NCBI GenBank assembly: GCA_003646055.1
Contig: QNDZ01000046.1
Span: 1-10,520, forward strand
Source of the DNA: a bacterium
Lineage (GTDB): Bacteria; Hydrothermota; UBA3072; B12-G15
Length of the DNA stretch: 10,520 nucleotides
Direction of reading: 5' to 3'
A program made the position numbers and the translations under genes. Every line of letters starts with the position of its first letter. Position 1 is the first letter of the stretch. This document shows positions 6,289-10,520 of this stretch, in pieces. The notes beneath the pieces are model-generated. The model had not been told where the DNA came from. It did not search any database and saw nothing but the letters and a program-made list of their open reading frames with translations.

Positions 6289-7598
6289 TATTTCTTCCTC
6301 CTTTTCAGAACTTCCCTTTTACCCATTTTGAACGTATGAACCAGTGGTCTCTTTGAAGGACATACGTATGAGCAACACCCACATTCAATACAGAACATCA
6401 GCCCCATCTTCTCAGCCATCTCATACTTCCCGGCATTTATAAGCATTTCCATCATGTTTGGCATCAACCCCATTGGACAGACATCTACACATGAGGAACA
6501 TCTAATACATGGATAGACATCCTCTATGTGAACCTCATTTTTTAACTGGATGAGTATTCCGCTTGTCCCTTTAATAACAGGAACCGCATCCGTTATCTGG
6601 GCAAGTCCCATCATTGGACCACCAAAGATAATCTTCCCTACCTCTCCCTTCACACCACCAGCCTGTTCAATCACATGGGATGCAGGTGTTCCTATGGGTA
6701 CAAGAAAATTACCCGGTTTGTTCACCCCTCCTGTGATTGTAACAACCCTCTCGTAAAGGGGTTTACCAAACCTCAATGCCTCGTATATTGCAATGGCAGT
6801 CCCAACATTCTGGACATAGCAGCCTACATCAAAGGGAAGCCCACCAGCAGGAACCTTCCTTCCTGTTATCGCATATATCAGTTGTTTTTCAGAACCCTGT
6901 GGATACCTTGCTGGAAGGGAAACGACCTCAATCCCTGTCCCATCTACTTTCTCTCTTAAAATCTGAATTGCATCTGGCTTATTATCCTCAATCCCTATAA
7001 CAACCCTCTTCGGGTTCAAAATCCGTCTTATGATTTCAGTGCCCTTGATGATGTCGTCGGGTCTTTCAAGCATCAGGCGGTAGTCCGATGTGAGGTAAGG
7101 CTCGCATTCTGCACCATTGATAATCACAGTGTCAATGGGCTTGTCAGGTGGTGGAGAAAGTTTCACATGGGTAGGAAACGCAGCACCACCCAGTCCCACA
7201 ATCCCTGCCATCTTTATGGCCTCAATCATCTCCTCTTTTTTCATATTGGAATAGTCCCTCTCCTCGCCAATCCCATCTTCAATCTCATCCCCCTCAACCT
7301 TGATTTTTATTGCGTCCATCTTCTTTCCAAGGGGATGGTAATAAGGAACTATTCCCATCACTGTTCCAGATACAGGTGAATGGACAGGAACGGAGACAAA
7401 CCCAACAGGTTCTGATAGCCTCGTGCCTTTCTTGACCTGTGCCTTTTTCTCCACTATGGGCTTTGAAGGTGCACCTGTGTGCTGTGAAAGGGGAACATAA
7501 ACAAACTCTGGTGCTGGCACAGGCATAATCTGGGATGATTTTGAGAGTTCTTTATGGTCATGCGGATGAACACCACCTTTAAATTTTAGTAACTTCAA
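6288..7598 (-). CDS. rnfC: Rnf electron transport complex subunit C (NADH/FMN and 4Fe-4S protein)
   Basis: RnfC is the membrane-associated cytoplasmic subunit of the ferredoxin:NAD+ oxidoreductase Rnf that handles NAD(H), homologous to Nqo1/NuoF. The 436 aa show the opening FKGGVHPHDHKELS, a barrel-sandwich segment HSPVSGTVMGIV (about 73-84), the nucleotide/flavin-binding GLGGAAFPTHVKL (135-147) and NGAECEPYLTSDYRLM (161-176), GGLPFDVGCYVQNVGT (252-267), and two ferredoxin-type clusters CX2CX2CX3CP (Cys364/367/370/374 and Cys403/406/409/413). The presence of both clusters, and the absence of NqrA- or NqrF-like genes, makes this Rnf rather than Nqr. The start is TTG at 7598, with GGAGG at 7609-7605 and a 6-nt spacer, in a TTGA overlap with ftsX. 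The stop TAA shares one base with the rnfD ATG. The C-terminus ends soon after the second cluster, without the long repeat tail of some proteobacterial RnfC. Confidence 0.96.
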   Translation of the reverse strand: MKLLKFKGGVHPHDHKELSKSSQIMPVPAPEFVYVPLSQHTGAPSKPIVEKKAQVKKGTRLSEPVGFVSVPVHSPVSGTVMGIVPYYHPLGKKMDAIKIKVEGDEIEDGIGEERDYSNMKKEEMIEAIKMAGIVGLGGAAFPTHVKLSPPPDKPIDTVIINGAECEPYLTSDYRLMLERPDDIIKGTEIIRRILNPKRVVIGIEDNKPDAIQILREKVDGTGIEVVSLPARYPQGSEKQLIYAITGRKVPAGGLPFDVGCYVQNVGTAIAIYEALRFGKPLYERVVTITGGVNKPGNFLVPIGTPASHVIEQAGGVKGEVGKIIFGGPMMGLAQITDAVPVIKGTSGILIQLKNEVHIEDVYPCIRCSSCVDVCPMGLMPNMMEMLINAGKYEMAEKMGLMFCIECGCCSYVCPSKRPLVHTFKMGKREVLKRRKK

Positions 7599-8452
7599 AT
7601 TTCACCTCCAGTTAGATAGGTTTTCACTGCGTTTCTGCTCCCTATGTAACCGAGCAACATTCCAAACAGGACAAGGCCTGCAAGGATGTAATTCTGGGGG
7701 AAATAGTAGGAGACGAACCTTGAAGAAAGAATGTATAACCCATAAAGGGTTCCAGCAGAAATGGCGCCTCCTATCATCCCCTGTATGATACCCTCAAGTA
7801 TAAAGGGAGCCCTTATCATCCTGTCAGTGGCACCAACAAGCCTCATAATCTCTATGGATTCCTTCCTTGAAATAACCGTGAGCCTGATGGTGTTGGACGT
7901 GACATATATTGATGCAATACTGATTATGAATCCTACAAGGATGTCAAAGAGGAATAGAATCTTCACAAGTTTATCAAGCCTTGGAACCCATTCCCTGCCG
8001 TACTTAACATCCTCCACCTCTTTGAACATCCCTATCTTCTTGGCAATGTCAGATATATCCCTTGCATTGTTGTATCCCTCCTCAACCTTTATCCTGAACG
8101 ATGGAGGGAGTGGATTTGTTTCAAGTGCTTCAAGGAGGTCTGGAACATCCTTCAATTCCTCCTGAATCTCCTTCAGTGCCTGCTCCTTTGAGATAAATTC
8201 AACGCTCTTTACACCAACTATCTTTTCTATCTTTCCCTTCAATTCCTTGACTGCTGTTGAATCTATGTCATCAACAAGGAAGGCATCTATCTCAACCTTA
8301 CTCTGAGCAATCTTAATAACCCCAAAAAGATTAAAGGTAACTATGAGGAAGATACCCAGAAGCAGGAGAGAAAAGAACATGACACCTATGGAAATCATGC
8401 TTGCTGTCCCGTTCCTTTTTAGCCCTATCAAAGCCTCTCTAAGGACGAACAC
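7595..8452 (-). CDS. ftsX: Cell division protein FtsX (permease-like membrane partner of FtsE)
   Basis: FtsX is the inner-membrane half of FtsEX. Its extracytoplasmic loop normally contacts a peptidoglycan hydrolase or its activator. The 285-aa protein has the family layout: a short cytoplasmic N-terminus (FVLREALIGLKRN), TM1 at about 18-44, a large external loop at about 45-160 with the typical NPLPPSFRIKV (113-123), TM2 at about 163-186, a cytoplasmic loop with the hallmark RKESIEIMRLVGATDRMIRAPF (the FtsE coupling region), and two further membrane segments at about 215-245 and 254-272. The start is GTG at 8452, with GGAGG at 8463-8459 and a 6-nt spacer, overlapping ftsE by 14 nt. The stop overlaps the rnfC start (TTGA). 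No M23 peptidase, coiled-coil activator or other hydrolase partner lies beside it in this window. Confidence 0.95.
   Translation of the reverse strand: MFVLREALIGLKRNGTASMISIGVMFFSLLLLGIFLIVTFNLFGVIKIAQSKVEIDAFLVDDIDSTAVKELKGKIEKIVGVKSVEFISKEQALKEIQEELKDVPDLLEALETNPLPPSFRIKVEEGYNNARDISDIAKKIGMFKEVEDVKYGREWVPRLDKLVKILFLFDILVGFIISIASIYVTSNTIRLTVISRKESIEIMRLVGATDRMIRAPFILEGIIQGMIGGAISAGTLYGLYILSSRFVSYYFPQNYILAGLVLFGMLLGYIGSRNAVKTYLTGGEI
7605..7609 (-). promoter_or_regulatory. rnfC ribosome binding site (TTG start)
   Basis: GGAGG on the minus strand with a 6-nt spacer (TGAAAT) before TTG at 7598-7596, lying inside the end of ftsX. It supports a TTG start for rnfC and gives the first Rnf gene its own strong ribosome entry signal. 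Confidence 0.75.
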
Positions 8453-9110
8453 CTGTATCCTCCACTATCCTTCCCTCCTCTATCTTCACAACCCTTCTGG
8501 GGAAATACTTTATCAGGTCAACCTGGTGGGTTGCCATAACAACCGCTGTACCTTTTGTGTTAATCTCCTTCAAAAGTTCAAGTATCTCCTTTGAACCCTC
8601 CGGGTCAATATTCCCTGTTGGCTCATCGGCAAGAAGGATAAACGGCTCCCTCACAAGCGCCCTTGCTATGGAGACCTTCTGTTGTTCACCACCAGAAAGT
8701 TGATATGGGAATGCATTCCTCTTGTGTGATATACCAACATCTGCCAGTGCCTTCAGAACAAGTTCCTTAATCTTCCTCCTGGGTGTTCCAGTAACCTCAA
8801 GGGCAAATGCCACATTCTCATACACATTTTTATCCTTCAATAGTTTAAAGTCCTGAAATATTACACCGATTTTTCTCCTTAAAATTGGTATCTCGTGCCT
8901 CCTAATGGTGTTTGAGGAATAACCTGCAACAATCACCTCACCCATATCAGGTAAAATGTCCATATATATAAGCCTTAAAAGGGTGCTCTTTCCTGCACCA
9001 GATGGACCAATGATAAACACAAATTCACCCTTCTCTATTTTCAAACTAACATCCCTCAGTGCATACCAGTTCTTCTGGAAGACCTTGCTTACATTCTTAA
9101 TCTCTATCAA
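8439..9110 (-). CDS. ftsE: Cell division ABC transporter ATP-binding protein FtsE
   Basis: This is the cytoplasmic ATPase of the FtsEX complex, which uses ATP hydrolysis to signal through FtsX to cell-wall hydrolases at the division site. It has a full set of ABC motifs, numbered from the chosen start: Walker A GPSGAGKS (35-42), Q-loop IFQD (Q86), signature LSGGEQQ (138-144), Walker B ILLADEPTG (158-166) and switch His195 (MATHQ). FtsE-like features include YALRDVSL, the DFKLLKDKNVYENVAF segment and the short 223-aa length (E. coli FtsE is 222). The frame opens at a TTG at 9134, but a GGAGG at 9121-9117 lies exactly 6 nt before a TTG at 9110. That start gives MIEIKNVSKVF, the usual FtsE N-terminus. 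It overlaps the transketolase end by 14 nt, and its own TAG overlaps ftsX by 14 nt. The FtsX partner next door rules out an unrelated importer ATPase. Confidence 0.95.
   Translation of the reverse strand: MIEIKNVSKVFQKNWYALRDVSLKIEKGEFVFIIGPSGAGKSTLLRLIYMDILPDMGEVIVAGYSSNTIRRHEIPILRRKIGVIFQDFKLLKDKNVYENVAFALEVTGTPRRKIKELVLKALADVGISHKRNAFPYQLSGGEQQKVSIARALVREPFILLADEPTGNIDPEGSKEILELLKEINTKGTAVVMATHQVDLIKYFPRRVVKIEEGRIVEDTGVRP
8459..8463 (-). promoter_or_regulatory. ftsX ribosome binding site (GTG start)
   Basis: GGAGG on the minus strand, a 6-nt spacer (ATACAG), then GTG at 8452-8450. It is embedded in the last codons of ftsE and supports the GTG as the real ftsX start. Confidence 0.75.
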
Positions 9111-10020
9111 GGAGAGCCTCCGCTCTATCTGCAATGTGGAAAGAGGTTAAACCATACATCCTGAAAAGCATCTCAGGTGTTCCTGATTGACCAAAACCCT
9201 CAACACCAACAAAGTCCATGGGAATGGGTTTGTATCGGACAACCGTTTCAGCAATTGCACTTCCCAGGCCACCTGTGATGGAATGGTCCTCTGCCACGAG
9301 AATCCTTCCAGTTTCTTCTGCAGCCTCAATGACTGCCTCTTTATCAACAGGTTTTATGGTTGGTGAGTCATAAATCCTTGCAGAAATGCCACGCATCTTG
9401 AGAACCTCTGCAGCCTCAAGGGCAATTGATACAAGGAGCCCATGTGCAAAGATTGATACATCATTCCCATCCCTGAGTTTATTTACCCTTCCAAAGGTGA
9501 AGGCATTCTCCTGGTAAAGAACAGGTGCTTTTGGTCTCACAAGCCTCACATAGAATGGCCCGGGCTCCTTTGCAACAAACCTTATCACCTCCTCTGTTTG
9601 TCTTGCATCAGATGGGGCTATCACCCTCATGTTTGGAAGCCCTCTCATAAGTGAGAGGTCTTCAAGTGCCTGGTGGCTTGAACCATCCTCACCAACAGAT
9701 ATACCACCATGTGTAGCAACTATCTTTACATTCAGGTTCATATAACAGATATTGTTCCTGATTTGATTGTATGCCCTACCAGCAGCAAACATTGCAAAAC
9801 TGCTTACAAAAACAGTCTTTCCAGCAAGTGCAAGCCCTGCAGCAGTGGACATCATATCCTGCTCAGAAATCCCCATATCCCTGAACCTATCAGGAAACTC
9901 CTCTGCAAACATTATTGTTTTTGTGGATTCAGCAAGGTCTGCATCAAGTACAACAATATCCTCCCTCTCCCTGCCAAGTGCAACAAGGGTCTTTCCATAA
10001 GCCTCTCTCATTGACATCAT
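9097..10020 (-). CDS. Transketolase, C-terminal subunit
   Basis: This is the pyrimidine-binding and C-terminal half of the split transketolase, 307 aa, and it pairs with the N-terminal subunit just upstream. Visible motifs, numbered from the chosen start, are VVLDADLAEST (23-33), FRDMGISEQDM (46-56) with Glu53 as the expected ThDP-activating glutamate, and HGGISVGEDGSSHQALEDL (104-122), the conserved His/Asp/Ser substrate loop. VAEDHSITGGLGSAIAE lies in the C-terminal domain. The frame opens 19 codons further upstream, but that extension lies wholly inside the preceding gene and resembles nothing in the family. ATG at 10020 gives an ATGA overlap with the upstream stop and a normal N-terminus (MMSMREAYGKTLVALG). 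No good Shine-Dalgarno sequence precedes it, so translation is probably coupled. The next ATG (10017) is an equally possible start. The last 14 nt overlap ftsE. Confidence 0.94.
   Translation of the reverse strand: MMSMREAYGKTLVALGREREDIVVLDADLAESTKTIMFAEEFPDRFRDMGISEQDMMSTAAGLALAGKTVFVSSFAMFAAGRAYNQIRNNICYMNLNVKIVATHGGISVGEDGSSHQALEDLSLMRGLPNMRVIAPSDARQTEEVIRFVAKEPGPFYVRLVRPKAPVLYQENAFTFGRVNKLRDGNDVSIFAHGLLVSIALEAAEVLKMRGISARIYDSPTIKPVDKEAVIEAAEETGRILVAEDHSITGGLGSAIAETVVRYKPIPMDFVGVEGFGQSGTPEMLFRMYGLTSFHIADRAEALLDRD
9117..9121 (-). promoter_or_regulatory. ftsE ribosome binding site deciding a TTG start
   Basis: GGAGG on the minus strand is followed by a 6-nt spacer (CTCTCC) and TTG at 9110-9108. 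The site lies inside the last codons of the transketolase C-terminal subunit gene. It sits downstream of the alternative TTG at 9134, so it cannot serve that start. This argues for the shorter 223-aa FtsE. Confidence 0.75.
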
Positions 10021-10520
10021 GAGAGTTCTTTCAGCGCCTTCTCTGCCAGTTCTCTGTCTGGTGCCTTCCCGTGCCATTTGTAATTATTCTCCATGAAGGA
10101 AACCCCCTTGCCCTTGATGGTATGCGCAATAATCATGGTGGGTTTCCCCTTTGTTTTAAGTGCCTCTTCAAATGCCTCGTGTATCTCGTCAAATGAGTGC
10201 CCATTTATTGAAATCACATGCCATCCAAAGGCACGCCACTTATCCTCAAGCGGATATGGATCCATAATTCTGTCAACACTTCCATCAATCTGGAGGTTGT
10301 TGTTGTCAAGGATTGCAGTGAGGTTATCAAGACCAAATCTGTGTGCAGACATGGAAGCCTCCCATATCTCCCCTTCCTCAATCTCACCATCACCGAGCAG
10401 GACATAAACATGGTAATCCTTCTTATCAATCTTTCCCGCAAGTGCAATTCCATTGGCAATGGATAAACCCTGACCCAGGGAGCCTGTTGAGGCCTCCACA
10501 CCTGGTGTTTCAAGATATGA
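10017..10520 (-). CDS. Transketolase, N-terminal subunit (5' end outside the window)
   Basis: This is the ThDP-binding half of a split transketolase, which moves two-carbon ketol units between sugar phosphates in the non-oxidative pentose phosphate pathway, in the cytoplasm. The last 167 codons are present and the frame stays open to the right edge. The apparent start at 10499 is an internal GTG (Val), because the upstream in-frame codons continue the family motif ETPGVEASTGSLGQGLS. A ThDP/Mg motif follows: LLGDGEIEEGEIWEA, then LDNNN about 25 residues later. The segment HTIKGKGVSFMEN and the C-terminal NNYKWHGKAPDRELAEKAL are typical of this subunit. Its TGA stop overlaps the ATG of the C-terminal subunit (ATGA), as expected for two halves of one enzyme. 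DXS-type synthases and pyruvate dehydrogenase E1 share this fold, but these motifs match transketolase best. Confidence 0.95.
   Translation of the reverse strand, partial: SYLETPGVEASTGSLGQGLSIANGIALAGKIDKKDYHVYVLLGDGEIEEGEIWEASMSAHRFGLDNLTAILDNNNLQIDGSVDRIMDPYPLEDKWRAFGWHVISINGHSFDEIHEAFEEALKTKGKPTMIIAHTIKGKGVSFMENNYKWHGKAPDRELAEKALKELS

Noticed and set aside
3184..7598. A Na+-translocating NADH:quinone reductase (Nqr) instead of Rnf
   Set aside because: Subunits D, G, E and A are homologous to NqrB, C, D and E, but the first gene carries two 4Fe-4S motifs and an RnfC layout rather than NqrA. No NqrF-type reductase follows.
7761..8165. A 134-codon plus-strand frame
   Set aside because: It lies wholly antisense to ftsX, whose protein shows family hallmarks across the same region.
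10021..10077. A 19-residue N-terminal extension of the transketolase C-terminal subunit
   Set aside because: The extra residues are the third-frame reading of the N-subunit gene end, are unlike the family, and would destroy the ATGA junction.

Overview
The window carries one continuous minus-strand gene array. It is read here from the right edge to the left in transcription order. No rRNA, tRNA, CRISPR array or insertion sequence is visible. Arginine is mostly AGA/AGG, Ile codons include many ATA, the proteins are rich in Lys and Glu, and GTG/TTG starts are frequent. Together with an Rnf complex and a split transketolase, this suggests an anaerobic, possibly thermophilic bacterium from a lineage I cannot name from sequence alone.

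Layout, right to left: transketolase N-terminal subunit (5' part cut off by the window edge), transketolase C-terminal subunit, ftsE, ftsX, rnfC, rnfD, rnfG, rnfE, rnfA and mfd. Every junction is an overlap of 1 to 14 nt (ATGA, TTGA, TAATG, TGATG, GTGA, or 14 nt), so these ten genes span about 10.25 kb with no non-coding gap. They are probably one translationally coupled transcription unit whose promoter lies to the right of the window. Strong GGAGG ribosome binding sites inside the preceding gene fix most starts, usually 5 to 8 nt upstream, and several of those starts are TTG or GTG.

The unit mixes functions: the non-oxidative pentose phosphate pathway (transketolase), cell division and envelope remodelling (FtsEX), ion-pumping ferredoxin:NAD+ oxidoreduction (Rnf) and transcription-coupled repair (Mfd). 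Two things stand out in the Rnf part. rnfB, the ferredoxin-side iron-sulfur subunit that usually ends an rnfCDGEAB cluster, is absent, and mfd directly overlaps rnfA. RnfG is also about 1.5 times the usual length because it holds two FMN-binding domains, each with its own flavinylation motif.

Left of mfd, positions 15-265 form the only non-coding stretch. It has no clear terminator, but it holds a candidate sigma70-type promoter, an inverted repeat, a possible 42-codon leader ORF, and a good ribosome binding site for a further minus-strand gene. Only the first few codons of that gene lie inside the window.
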